59,955 bases of DNA. It comes from an uncultured Pelagibacteraceae bacterium. Its GTDB lineage: Bacteria > Pseudomonadota > Alphaproteobacteria > Pelagibacterales > Pelagibacteraceae. The position numbers were made by a program, and so were the translations under genes. Positions 38,402 to 47,710 of the stretch are shown in pieces. The stretch spans positions 1 to 59,955 of the forward strand of contig CACLKR010000007.1 of assembly GCA_902607625.1 (NCBI GenBank), written 5' to 3'. The notes below the pieces were generated by a model. The model was not told where the DNA came from, did no database searches, and saw nothing but the letters and a program-made list of their open reading frames with translations. Each line of letters begins with the position of its first letter. The first letter of the stretch is position 1.

Positions 38402-39128
38402 TTTTAAAAATAAAAATATTTTGATAACCGGTGCTAGTGGTGGAATCGGTAATTCGTTAGTCAAGAAATTTGTTTCGCTCGGAGGAAATGTTCTTGGCGC
38501 TGGCAGAAAGTCTGACAAATTAGATAAATTAAAAAAAGAATATCCAAATATAAAAATTAAAAAATTTGATATATCGGAGCACTCAAGAATCGAGGAGTTT
38601 ATTGATGATGTTTCTTTAGAACTGGGAGGTTTGGATATTTTGATTAATAATGCTGGAACTAATAAAGACAATCTTTCATTAAGGATGAAAGATGATGAAT
38701 GGAAAAAAGTAATAGATATTAATTTAACATCTACTTTTTTACTGAGTAAAAATTCGATTAAGAAAATGTTAAAAAATAAATTTGGAAGAATTGTAAATAT
38801 TACCTCAGTTGTAGGTCATACTGGAAATTTAGGTCAATCAAATTATTCTGCATCCAAGTCAGGTATTATTGGAATGTCAAAAAGTCTTGCACTAGAATAT
38901 GCCAAAAAAAATATCACGGTAAATTGTGTATCACCTGGATTTATAGTTTCTGAAATGACCATGAATATTGCAGAGAAAGTTAAGCTGTTTCTTACATCAA
39001 GAATACCTATGGGAAAACTTGGAACAGGCGAAGATGTATCAAATTGTGTTGCGTTTTTGTCATCCGAGGAAGCTTCATATGTAACTGGTGAAACTATTCA
39101 CGTAAATGGGGGCATGTATATGTCTTGA
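38394..39128 (+). CDS. fabG: 3-oxoacyl-ACP reductase
   Basis: A 244-residue short-chain dehydrogenase. Cofactor motif TGASGGIG (12-19), NNAG (85-88) and the catalytic tetrad Asn110, Ser138, Tyr151 and Lys155 are all visible. It reduces 3-ketoacyl-ACP with NADPH in fatty-acid elongation. It is coupled to fabD by overlap and followed by acpP after 55 bases. Confidence 0.95.
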   Translation: MINFKNKNILITGASGGIGNSLVKKFVSLGGNVLGAGRKSDKLDKLKKEYPNIKIKKFDISEHSRIEEFIDDVSLELGGLDILINNAGTNKDNLSLRMKDDEWKKVIDINLTSTFLLSKNSIKKMLKNKFGRIVNITSVVGHTGNLGQSNYSASKSGIIGMSKSLALEYAKKNITVNCVSPGFIVSEMTMNIAEKVKLFLTSRIPMGKLGTGEDVSNCVAFLSSEEASYVTGETIHVNGGMYMS

Positions 39129-39183
39129 CAAAATTCATTAATAATTTATTAAGAATACATAAATCAAATTAAGGAATTTACAA

Positions 39184-39423
39184 ATGACTAAAGATGTTGC
39201 CACAAAAGTGAAAAAGATGGTCGTTGATCATTTAGGTGTTGAAGAATCTAAAGTTACTGATGAAGCAAATTTTATTGATGATTTAGGAGCAGACAGCCTA
39301 GATACAGTTGAACTTGTTATGGCTTTCGAAGAAGAGTTTGGCTCTGAAATATCTGATAGTGAAGCAGAAAAAATCCTAACCGTTGGCGATGCTATCAAAT
39401 TTATTGAAGGCAAATCAGCTTAA
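39184..39423 (+). CDS. acpP: Acyl carrier protein
   Basis: A 79-residue acidic protein. The phosphopantetheine site is Ser38 in [13 protein letters not shown], and the helix [11 protein letters not shown] pattern is the usual partner-binding surface. A ribosome-binding sequence AAGGAA lies about 9 bases before the ATG. The next gene is gmk, not the fabF that usually follows acpP. Confidence 0.98.
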   Translation: MTKDVATKVKKMVVDHLGVEESKVTDEANFIDDLGADSLDTVELVMAFEEEFGSEISDSEAEKILTVGDAIKFIEGKSA

Positions 39424-39459
39424 AAAAATTTAAAAAGCATTGGGCCAATTAATATTACT

Positions 39460-40089
39460 ATGGCAATAGAAAAAAAAGGTATGATGTTTGTTTTATCATC
39501 ACCTTCAGGAGTTGGCAAAACTACTCTAACTAAAAAACTTGCCCAAAATAATTCTCAATTTGTAATTTCAATTTCACACACAACAAGAAAACCTAGACCT
39601 AGCGAAATTAACGGAAAAGATTATCACTTTGTAACTAAAGAAAAATTTGATTTTTTGGTTAAAAAAAATAATTTTTTTGAATACGCTAATATTTTTGATA
39701 ACTGGTATGGGACTCTAAAAGAACCTGCGTTAGAATTATTATCAAATGGTAAAGATGTATTATTTGATATTGATTGGCAAGGTACACAACAATTAAAGAA
39801 AATAGGAAAATTGTCACTGATAACATTTTTTATTTTACCTCCAAATATAAAAGTTTTAAAAGAAAGATTATTAAATCGTCATCACGGACAAGAAAAATTA
39901 ATTAAAAATAGAATGAATAAATTTAATGAGGAAGTATCACATTGGAACGAATACAATTATGTTGTTATTAACGATGATTTAAACAAGTGTCATGAAAAGA
40001 TATTAAATATTATTATGTCTGAAAAAAGAGGAGTAAAGCAGAAGCAAAATTCGAATGAAATTATAAATAAGATAAAAGAATTAACCTAA
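39460..40089 (+). CDS. gmk: Guanylate kinase
   Basis: A 209-residue enzyme phosphorylating GMP to GDP. The P-loop is SSPSGVGKTT (13-22), HTTRKPRPSE holds the GMP-binding arginines, GKDYHFV and the EYANIFDNWYGT segment contact GMP, and NRHHGQ is in the lid. It overlaps ksgA by 9 bases, convergently. Confidence 0.97.
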   Translation: MAIEKKGMMFVLSSPSGVGKTTLTKKLAQNNSQFVISISHTTRKPRPSEINGKDYHFVTKEKFDFLVKKNNFFEYANIFDNWYGTLKEPALELLSNGKDVLFDIDWQGTQQLKKIGKLSLITFFILPPNIKVLKERLLNRHHGQEKLIKNRMNKFNEEVSHWNEYNYVVINDDLNKCHEKILNIIMSEKRGVKQKQNSNEIINKIKELT

Positions 40090-40887
40090 TAACTTTTCAT
40101 AGTGTGTAGCAATTTTATAATAAGTTTCATTACTTAATTCCTCGGGCCTAACATTTAAATTAAGATTTAAGTTCTTTAATATAGACATATTTTTACTAAA
40201 TAGTTTCTTAATATTTTTATTTATCATTTTTCTTCTATTTGAAAATAATACTCTAGTAACAATCTCAAGGTTCTTTGGATTTTTAAGATAATAAGTGTTA
40301 TTTTTTTTTGGTCTAAATGAAAGCAAGGTAGAATTCACTTTAGGTCTTGGGATAAAAGAGTTTTTTGAGACATCAAAATGTTTTGTTATTTCTAGTCTCC
40401 AGTTTGATAAAACAGTTAACCTTCCATATGCTTTTGTGCGATTTTTAGCTAATATTCTATCAGCAACCTCTTTTTGAAACATAAATACTAAAACTTGATA
40501 CCAAGGTGGCCATTTTTTTAACGTTATCAAAGAAGCTAATATTTTGGTTGAAATATTATAGGGCAGATTGCCAAAAACAATTATATTTTTTTCTAAATTT
40601 TTTTTTTCAATAAAATTTAAAACATCTTCGTTGATTATTTTCATGTTTTTATAATTTGCAAATTGATTATTTAAAAAAGAAAATAATTTTTTATCTTTTT
40701 CAATTGCAATTAATTTTCTTGGTTGCATTGTCGTTATAGCTTTTGTAAGATTTCCATATCCGGACCCAATTTCTAATACTGTATTATTTTTGTTAACTTT
40801 TACAACTTTTAATATTTTATTAATTATATTTTTATCAATTAAAAAATTTTGTCCTAAGCTTTTTTTAGATTTTTGTAAAAGTTTCAT
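40081..40887 (-). CDS. ksgA: 16S rRNA dimethyladenosine transferase
   Basis: A 268-residue methyltransferase that dimethylates two adenines in the 3' end hairpin of 16S rRNA. KSLGQNFLIDKN at the N-terminus, EIGSGYGNLT as the SAM site and the NLPYNIST motif IV with NLPY are all present. The C-terminal domain is complete (SNRRKMINKNIKK). It follows pdxA by 3 bases. Confidence 0.96.
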   Translation of the reverse strand: MKLLQKSKKSLGQNFLIDKNIINKILKVVKVNKNNTVLEIGSGYGNLTKAITTMQPRKLIAIEKDKKLFSFLNNQFANYKNMKIINEDVLNFIEKKNLEKNIIVFGNLPYNISTKILASLITLKKWPPWYQVLVFMFQKEVADRILAKNRTKAYGRLTVLSNWRLEITKHFDVSKNSFIPRPKVNSTLLSFRPKKNNTYYLKNPKNLEIVTRVLFSNRRKMINKNIKKLFSKNMSILKNLNLNLNVRPEELSNETYYKIATHYEKLLG

Positions 40888-40890
40888 TAG

Positions 40891-41862
40891 TTATTTTACA
40901 AAATTAAAAAATTTAATAGATTCGATTAAGCTTTTGGGGTTAGCAATTTGCCTTCCAATAATATTTTCTGCAGTACCGTGATCAGGAGAAGTTCTTATAT
41001 AAGGTAATCCTAATGTGATATTTATTGCATTAAAATTAAATAAAGCTTTAAAAGGTGTAAGAACTTGATCGTGATACATTCCAATAATTACATCAAACTT
41101 GTATTTATCAAATGTCATAAAACTTGTGTCTGGTGAAATTGGTCCCTTTGCTTTAATTTTTAATTTGATTAGATTTTTTACAGCTTTATTTATGATTTCT
41201 ATCTCTTCCGATTTTTTTGATGGGGAAAAGTTATGTGGATTTAGGCCAAGAATAGCAAAATTAGGTTTTTTATTAAAAAATTTTTTATAAAAATTATTAA
41301 TAATTATTACTTTTTTTACAATTTTATGTTGGTTTATTTTTTTATTTACTTGGCGTAGGGGTATGTGTGTTGTTACAGGTGAAACTGATAATTTTTTATT
41401 ATAAATTAACATTACCTCATTATTTTTCTTACCAACTTTCTGCGAAAGAAATTCAGTGACTCCTTTGTGTTTATTTTTAAACAGGGATTCCTTGGAAACT
41501 GGACAATTTACAAAGCCAAGAATTTTTTTTTCCTTAAAAAATTTTAATGCTTCATTAAAACATCTAAATATATATTTATTTGATTTACTTGATATTTTTT
41601 CAAAAGCCCTTTTCTGATTATATGGTATGTCATATACAGGTAATTCAGCACCATTTAAATCATTTGTTTTAAAATTCCTATTAATTTTTTTAATATTGAT
41701 GTGATATTTTAATTTTTTTTTTTGTAAATTTAAGGTTCTAATATTACCAATAATAAAAAAATTTTTATGGTAATATTTTTTTCTTAATTTCCAACTTTTA
41801 AAAATGATTTCAGAGGAAATACTATTTGGTTCACCGGCAATTATTGCAATCGATTTATTCAT
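40891..41862 (-). CDS. pdxA: 4-hydroxythreonine-4-phosphate dehydrogenase
   Basis: A 323-residue enzyme of pyridoxal phosphate synthesis. AGEPNSISSEI is the usual N-terminal motif, and metal-binding histidines are in VTTHIPLR, MYHDQVLTPFKA and RTSPDHGTA. It overlaps surA by 8 bases. pdxJ is not in the window. Confidence 0.94.
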   Translation of the reverse strand: MNKSIAIIAGEPNSISSEIIFKSWKLRKKYYHKNFFIIGNIRTLNLQKKKLKYHINIKKINRNFKTNDLNGAELPVYDIPYNQKRAFEKISSKSNKYIFRCFNEALKFFKEKKILGFVNCPVSKESLFKNKHKGVTEFLSQKVGKKNNEVMLIYNKKLSVSPVTTHIPLRQVNKKINQHKIVKKVIIINNFYKKFFNKKPNFAILGLNPHNFSPSKKSEEIEIINKAVKNLIKLKIKAKGPISPDTSFMTFDKYKFDVIIGMYHDQVLTPFKALFNFNAINITLGLPYIRTSPDHGTAENIIGRQIANPKSLIESIKFFNFVK

Positions 41863-42997
41863 TGTTTAATTTTATATTAATTGTTCTTCTTAATTTATCG
41901 TAATGCGATAATGAGTACATTTGAAGCATTTTTGTTTTTTCATTATTTACCAATTCGTTTTTTATTTCTTCTAAGCTTTTTTTATTCTTGATGTTTCTTT
42001 TATCTCTAATTTTGAAAATTAAAACACCTTCTCTTAGCGTAATTGGTTCCGAGAGTTGACCCACTGGTGTATTAATTATGTTAGATTTAATTTTTTCTGA
42101 AATTATATTTTCATTTAACCAACCAAGATCACCTCCTCTTACGGCGGATTCTGATATACTCAAACTCTTAGCAACATTTTCAAATCCTTCAATTTTAATT
42201 TTATTTTTTAATTGATCAATTTCTTCTTCTAATTTATCTTTTTGCGTAACATTCATTAAAATTTCCGAAATTAAATACTCTTTTGTTTTTTTATTATTTT
42301 GAATTAATTTCAATTTCGCGTTTATATCGTCAGGATTTATCGTTATTCTACTTTTATATAATTCAAAAATTAAACTGTTCCAAAAAAGTTCTACTTTTAT
42401 TTGATCCTCAATTATAGAGAAATCTATATCATTAGACGCACATATACTTTTTAATGTTTCTATATCTACATTTATATTTTTTGCTAACCTCATTAATTCA
42501 ATTTCAAGATCTTGCTGTTTGAATTGGTAAAAATTATGATTCTCAAGTGCTATTTGTTTAACATTTCTTCTAACAATTGATTTCACAGCGAGCTCCTGTA
42601 ATAGGTCTCTTTCTTCGGCAGAATAACTTTGGTTATTTAAAATTAATATTATTTTAATTTCATTAACTATATCAGATTTAGTAGTGGCTTTATTTCCTAC
42701 TGTCATGAATAAAGCATCACTGATTTTAACTTTATCCAGCGTTGAATCCTTTGCCTTTTCTACTTCAGGTTCGCTTATTTTTTCCTGTACTTGTGTTTCT
42801 TTTAAACTTTGTTCCTTTTCTTCATTGATGTCAGAAGATTTATCGTTTTCTGTAATTTGATTTTCCGTGGTCTCTATTTCAACATGAGATGGTTTGTAAA
42901 AAAAAGCTGCATAAAAAAATAGACCCAAAGTCAAAAGTAAAATAATAGTAAACACTGATTTTGTAACAAGAAAAATTATTTTTTTTATTTTTATCAC
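41855..42997 (-). CDS. surA: SurA/PpiC-type periplasmic peptidyl-prolyl isomerase and chaperone
   Basis: A 380-residue protein. Residues about 9-31 are a hydrophobic segment with no clear cleavage site, so it may be membrane anchored. Residues about 38-90 are a long Glu/Asp/Lys-rich linker that typical SurA lacks. The SurA N-terminal helical domain follows (about 95-225), then a single parvulin domain (about 238-332; GGDLGWLNE and LSEPITLREG are its landmarks) and a C-terminal helix. It should escort barrel proteins to the outer membrane. It overlaps lptD by 4 bases. Confidence 0.85.
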   Translation of the reverse strand: MIKIKKIIFLVTKSVFTIILLLTLGLFFYAAFFYKPSHVEIETTENQITENDKSSDINEEKEQSLKETQVQEKISEPEVEKAKDSTLDKVKISDALFMTVGNKATTKSDIVNEIKIILILNNQSYSAEERDLLQELAVKSIVRRNVKQIALENHNFYQFKQQDLEIELMRLAKNINVDIETLKSICASNDIDFSIIEDQIKVELFWNSLIFELYKSRITINPDDINAKLKLIQNNKKTKEYLISEILMNVTQKDKLEEEIDQLKNKIKIEGFENVAKSLSISESAVRGGDLGWLNENIISEKIKSNIINTPVGQLSEPITLREGVLIFKIRDKRNIKNKKSLEEIKNELVNNEKTKMLQMYSLSHYDKLRRTINIKLNNE

Positions 42998-45426
42998 TGA
43001 CTTAGAACAGGAGCACTTACACCAGCAAATGGAATAAAGGTTATAGTAAACATTAAAGAATTTTTCGGTTCTAAATCATCAACGTCTTGATAAAATTCTC
43101 TTCTATAAACTAAACCAGCAGTTAAACAATCAATCGCATATTGATAACTAAGGTTATAAAGTTCTGTGCTGTTAGTTTTAAAATTCTTTTTTGTGCTAAA
43201 GCTTAATTTATTTTGATTATTAAAATTTAACGTAACACCCGAGCTTGCGTAATGTTCGTTTCCTATGTGATTTTGTTGCTCTAAATAATCCAAGTTAAAT
43301 TCAACTTTGCCAAAATTTAATTTTGTAGAGATTTCATTATAATTTAAATCATTCAAATTATGATCTAGTAAAAAATTATAATCAATATTCCCAATTTCTG
43401 AAAAATTGTAATTAATTTTTCCTACTATATCCGACATTTTTTGGTCCAAGGAACTCTTTGAAGGTATATCTTTATTTCTCTCATTACTAAAAACTTGTCC
43501 TAATGATAGAGATAATTTTTCTTTATCTACATTACCAGCTTTTTTTTCATTAATATTAAAATCAAAACCTAAAATAGCACTCAGACCATCTTCAATTTCT
43601 GAAGTTTTATTTATTGAATATAAATTTGTGTAATTTAAAGAAACTTCTTTTGTGCTTAAATCTCTCATGTGTCCCGGGGCATATCTTAACATAAAGTTTG
43701 GCGAGAAAAGATTAGAGTAATTAATACCACTTTTTTTCATTGGTAATGATGTTTTGTAAGCTAATACACCACTTAATTCATTGACCGTGCTTTCATTTTT
43801 ATAATCCGTTGTTCTTTTTGCTTCATAGTTGGTATTTCTTATCATTCCCTCCAAGGTGCTGATGAACCCTTTTTTTGTTATATAACTAGAAGGGCTCCAA
43901 ATAACATCATTAGTCAGAAATGTTTTATGTTTATTGGTTTCGTAGTTGCTATAGAGAACATTCGATTTAAAATCCACAGTTCCAAATCTTTCAGAAAAAA
44001 AAGTTTTTCCGTAAATTATATTTGGTAAAATATACTCATATCTATCTGACTTATTTTTCTTTCTTAAATTTTCATAAACACTCGTATTAATATCTAAATA
44101 CATATCATTTTTATTAAAACTATATTTTATTTCATTTTCTAGGTTTGTATTTTCGGCTGCAACTAGGGCTGTATTAATATCGTGAACTCTAAAGTATGTA
44201 TCATTAGAAGTTTGCTGAATTTTGATAGATAAATTGCTTTCATAGGATTCATCTTTATCAAAATTAAAATCAAGATTGGCAAAAATATGATTCCTAGATC
44301 CATCTGTTTTTGTTAATGAGGGATTTTTGTATCCTTCAGTAAAACTAGTATCTAAAGTTAAAAATCCATTTTTAAAAGCTTGTCTATATTCATTTAATAT
44401 TAATATGTTTTCTCCAGTATAAAATTTTGGGGTAAAAGTAATATCCTTATTTTCACTAATTGCCCAGTAATATGGAAGCCCAAGAGCAGCACCAACACTT
44501 GTAGTGTTTGTAAAATAAGGCATTAAAAAACCAGATTGTCTTTTAACTGTAGGGTCTGGGTGGAAAAATCTTGGAAAATAAAATATAGGGATATCGTATA
44601 TTTTTAAAATTGCATTCTCGTAATATATAGTCTTTTTTAATCTATCATGGGTAATTTTTTTTGCTTTTAATGTCCAAGGTGGACACTTACCATCTTTTTT
44701 TTTACAAACAGTAAAAACTCCTTTTGATAAATTTGTTTGATTATTGGATATAAATATCTCATTAGAAACAAATCGTGGGTCACTTTCTTTGGTTAATCCA
44801 AAGGCTTCTTGATCTAAAACTACGCTGACATCAGATCCGATCATTTCTTTCTTTTCTGTATCAATATGAATTTCTTTAAAAAAATATTTATTTTTTTTTA
44901 TGTCAGTTATTTTTATTTTACCAATTGAAGAAAATAGATTATCCTCTATATTGTATTGAAACATATCCGTTTCAATAACATTTCCATCATTGTCGGTAAA
45001 AATTGAGTTATAATCTGAAGTTAATATTTTTTTTTCAATATTGTATAAAATATTTTTTGTTAATAATTTATAACCTTCTTTTAATATTAATTCTGTGTCA
45101 TTATAAGTAATAATTAACTCGTTTATTTTGTCATAAGTTGCTCTGTCAGCTATTAAGATGTTTCCTTCAATATCAGCTATTTTAACCTCTCCTTCAGCTA
45201 ATAAAAATTCCCTAGATTTTTCATAGGTTATTTTATTAGCATTTATAAGCTTTCCTTCAGTATCTACAGCCTGGACAGATCCTTTTCCTACAATTATTTC
45301 ATTTTCCTTATCAACTAAAATTTCTTCGGCAGTAATGTTAAATTCTTCTGCACTAAGATTTAAGTTAAATATAAAAAAACTTAGAAGAAAGAAAATTAAT
45401 TCTTTTTTTCTATTTCTGGTTTGCAT
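42994..45426 (-). CDS. lptD: LPS-assembly outer-membrane protein LptD
   Basis: An 810-residue protein. A signal peptide (FFLLSFFIFNLNLSA) precedes a periplasmic beta-jellyroll region of alternating strands (residues about 28-190, with repeated ADRATYD/EGEVKI-like units). The LptD core follows, with PPWTLKAKKITHD and FYFPRFFHPDPTVKRQSGFL-like motifs, then a beta-barrel rich in alternating aromatic residues to the C-terminus. A CKKKDGKC pair and a C-terminal Cys (IDCLTAG) could form the maturation disulfide. It inserts LPS into the outer leaflet. It overlaps lptG by 17 bases. Confidence 0.93.
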   Translation of the reverse strand: MQTRNRKKELIFFLLSFFIFNLNLSAEEFNITAEEILVDKENEIIVGKGSVQAVDTEGKLINANKITYEKSREFLLAEGEVKIADIEGNILIADRATYDKINELIITYNDTELILKEGYKLLTKNILYNIEKKILTSDYNSIFTDNDGNVIETDMFQYNIEDNLFSSIGKIKITDIKKNKYFFKEIHIDTEKKEMIGSDVSVVLDQEAFGLTKESDPRFVSNEIFISNNQTNLSKGVFTVCKKKDGKCPPWTLKAKKITHDRLKKTIYYENAILKIYDIPIFYFPRFFHPDPTVKRQSGFLMPYFTNTTSVGAALGLPYYWAISENKDITFTPKFYTGENILILNEYRQAFKNGFLTLDTSFTEGYKNPSLTKTDGSRNHIFANLDFNFDKDESYESNLSIKIQQTSNDTYFRVHDINTALVAAENTNLENEIKYSFNKNDMYLDINTSVYENLRKKNKSDRYEYILPNIIYGKTFFSERFGTVDFKSNVLYSNYETNKHKTFLTNDVIWSPSSYITKKGFISTLEGMIRNTNYEAKRTTDYKNESTVNELSGVLAYKTSLPMKKSGINYSNLFSPNFMLRYAPGHMRDLSTKEVSLNYTNLYSINKTSEIEDGLSAILGFDFNINEKKAGNVDKEKLSLSLGQVFSNERNKDIPSKSSLDQKMSDIVGKINYNFSEIGNIDYNFLLDHNLNDLNYNEISTKLNFGKVEFNLDYLEQQNHIGNEHYASSGVTLNFNNQNKLSFSTKKNFKTNSTELYNLSYQYAIDCLTAGLVYRREFYQDVDDLEPKNSLMFTITFIPFAGVSAPVLSQ

Positions 45427-46501
45427 AAATAACTCCTACAGCACTGAAAATAAAAATAATTACTATCGGCATCCAAACGGCAATTCCTACAGATAATTTT
45501 TCTGTTGTGCCTAATGCTGCTGAAAAATCGTTGAAAAAATAAATTAAAACACATGTAATTATAGCAATAAATACATAGGTTAAATTACTATCTTTAGACT
45601 TAATTCCTAAAGTAAATACACCACTTAACACTACCATAGCTAACAAGAAAAAAGGGAAAGCAAAAGATCTTTGCAATTTTGTTTCCATTTGTTTTGTTGA
45701 GTAGCCCCTTTCTTCTAAAAGTTTTATTTCGTTTTCAATATTCCAAAAGGAGATAGTGTCCAAATTTGAGTATAGAGTCTTAATTTTTTCCAAGTCGTAT
45801 AAGCTATTATATGAAAGATTTTTTTCATTCTCTGAAAGAATATTTCCATTTTCGTTTATTATTTTTACATTTTTCAAAGACCACGTTATTGAAGAGATGT
45901 TTGCGGATTTAGCTTCAATTCTTCTTACAAAATTATTATTTTTGTCAAATTTATAAATAGTAACGTTCATTAAATTTTCACCTTCTAAATTTGAAGATCT
46001 TATAATATTATTTTTTTCTGAGTTTTTTTCCTTAATCCATATTCCATTTTCAGTAATTGCTGCGAGATATTCTTTGTCTCTTTCATAGTTTCCTTTTAAG
46101 TTTTCATATTTTTTAACTAACGCAGAGGTAACAGGATTTATCGAGGTTATAAATATAATGCCTAGCAAGATGGATAATAAACTTGGAATCATAATTATTG
46201 AAAAATTTGACATTCCAGAAATTTTTAAAGCTATTACCTCATCACTTTTTTTTATTTTTAAAAAAAACCAAATCCCGGATAATAAAATTATGAAAGGAAA
46301 CATGTTGTAGAGTAAACTTGGAACAATAAGAAAAGATAGTAAAATAGGAATATAAATTCCGATATCAATATCTTTAAAAAAATTTATTTCCTCAAATAAA
46401 TTCATAATAAAACCCAAAGAGAAAAAAATAAAAATCATATTAATAATGACTTTAGTAAACTCCCTAGCTAGGTATTTATTTATTATAAAAGGTTTAAGCA
46501 T
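45410..46501 (-). CDS. lptG: LPS export ABC transporter permease LptG
   Basis: A 363-residue YjgP/YjgQ-family permease: three helices at each end flank a periplasmic beta-jellyroll domain (about 130-265). The N-terminus begins LKPFIINKYLAREF, and the coupling region after helix 2 contains KKSDEVIALKISGMS, where the ATPase LptB binds. It works with LptF to extract LPS from the inner membrane. lptB is not in the window. Confidence 0.9.
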   Translation of the reverse strand: MLKPFIINKYLAREFTKVIINMIFIFFSLGFIMNLFEEINFFKDIDIGIYIPILLSFLIVPSLLYNMFPFIILLSGIWFFLKIKKSDEVIALKISGMSNFSIIMIPSLLSILLGIIFITSINPVTSALVKKYENLKGNYERDKEYLAAITENGIWIKEKNSEKNNIIRSSNLEGENLMNVTIYKFDKNNNFVRRIEAKSANISSITWSLKNVKIINENGNILSENEKNLSYNSLYDLEKIKTLYSNLDTISFWNIENEIKLLEERGYSTKQMETKLQRSFAFPFFLLAMVVLSGVFTLGIKSKDSNLTYVFIAIITCVLIYFFNDFSAALGTTEKLSVGIAVWMPIVIIFIFSAVGVIYANQK

Positions 46502-46506
46502 AATTT

Positions 46507-47637
46507 TTAAAATAAGTTTTCATATCTAAACTTTCTTATTAAAGTAAAATAAAACAAAGGAAGCATTCCCAAAGGAAACAAATAATAGACGAAGGTATGT
46601 GACCAAGAAATTCCAGAATATCTAACTGCAATTTCAGATAATGTAAGAATAATAAAATTAATGAAAAAATAAATATACTTATTGTAATTATAAGTTTTTT
46701 TATCTTTTCTGGAAGAGAGTAAGAAAGCACATACCAGTGCAATTAATGGAATAAAGATGGGCATACCAAATCGTTTGTTAATTTCTATTTTAGTATCCAT
46801 AAAAGCTTTTTTATTTCTGTTACAATTGTGCATATCAATATTAATATAATTATTTTTTATACACCGAAAAATTTTAAAGGTAGATGTTTCTTGCATCTTC
46901 GGTTCAGAAATGCTTTTTGTGGAAAGGCCAGAAAGATCAAATGTAGTTTTTTTAAATTTAACAATATTTACAGTATTATTTTGTGCTAATTTTTGAATAT
47001 TGCCATTATATAAAACTAATTTATTTGATTCACTTATTATATAACCAGATTTAGCAAAAATTGTGGAAGAAACAGTTCCTATACTAGACAAAACGTTACC
47101 ATCGTCTCTTATAAAAATATTTTTATAGACTTGGTTTTGATCTTTTTTATCTACAAATATAGTTAGACCTTCAACTGTATCATTAAACTGTTTTTCTTTA
47201 AGCAAAGATGGAATAAATTGCAGTTCCGAATTTTTTAATATTGATCTAGATAAATTTAATAATGTTGGATTTACAATACTAGTTAATACAAGTTGTAGAA
47301 ACATGACTATAAGAGATATACGTAAAATAAGATTTACGATATAAATTTTGTTTAAACCAGAAGTCCAAAAAACTATTAATTCATTGTCCTTTTCAAATTT
47401 TAAAATTGTTAAAATAGTTGCTACTAAGAAAGAAAAAGGAATTAATTTGGTTAAGATTTTTGATAATGTTAAAATAGAGTAAACGAAGTAAGTTCTGAAA
47501 GCATGCCCGTCTTCTGTTACAAGATCAAGGAAGTTTACCGATTGGACTGTCCAAACTATCAATGCCAAAGCAAATATGGTGATGGAGAAATATCTCAAAA
47601 ATTCATGAAAAAAATATTTGTAAATTGTATTTTTCAT
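46507..47637 (-). CDS. lptF: LPS export ABC transporter permease LptF
   Basis: A 376-residue partner of LptG with the same architecture. The N-terminus (MKNTIYKYFFHEFLRYF) and the ATPase-coupling segment EKDNELIVFWTSGLN are typical of LptF. A periplasmic domain (about 125-270) carries GLTIFVDKKD. It is the first gene of lptF-lptG-lptD-surA-pdxA-ksgA, divergent from pepA across 73 bases. Confidence 0.9.
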   Translation of the reverse strand: MKNTIYKYFFHEFLRYFSITIFALALIVWTVQSVNFLDLVTEDGHAFRTYFVYSILTLSKILTKLIPFSFLVATILTILKFEKDNELIVFWTSGLNKIYIVNLILRISLIVMFLQLVLTSIVNPTLLNLSRSILKNSELQFIPSLLKEKQFNDTVEGLTIFVDKKDQNQVYKNIFIRDDGNVLSSIGTVSSTIFAKSGYIISESNKLVLYNGNIQKLAQNNTVNIVKFKKTTFDLSGLSTKSISEPKMQETSTFKIFRCIKNNYINIDMHNCNRNKKAFMDTKIEINKRFGMPIFIPLIALVCAFLLSSRKDKKTYNYNKYIYFFINFIILTLSEIAVRYSGISWSHTFVYYLFPLGMLPLFYFTLIRKFRYENLF

Positions 47638-47710
47638 TGTAAAAGTTGTAATGTATAACTAATAAAACAACTTTGAATAGAATTCAATTTATACGTTAAA
47701 GAAAGGAAAA

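Noticed and set aside
38363-38671. 102-codon minus-strand frame over the fabD-fabG junction
   Set aside because: Antisense to conserved fabG residues, including its cofactor loop.
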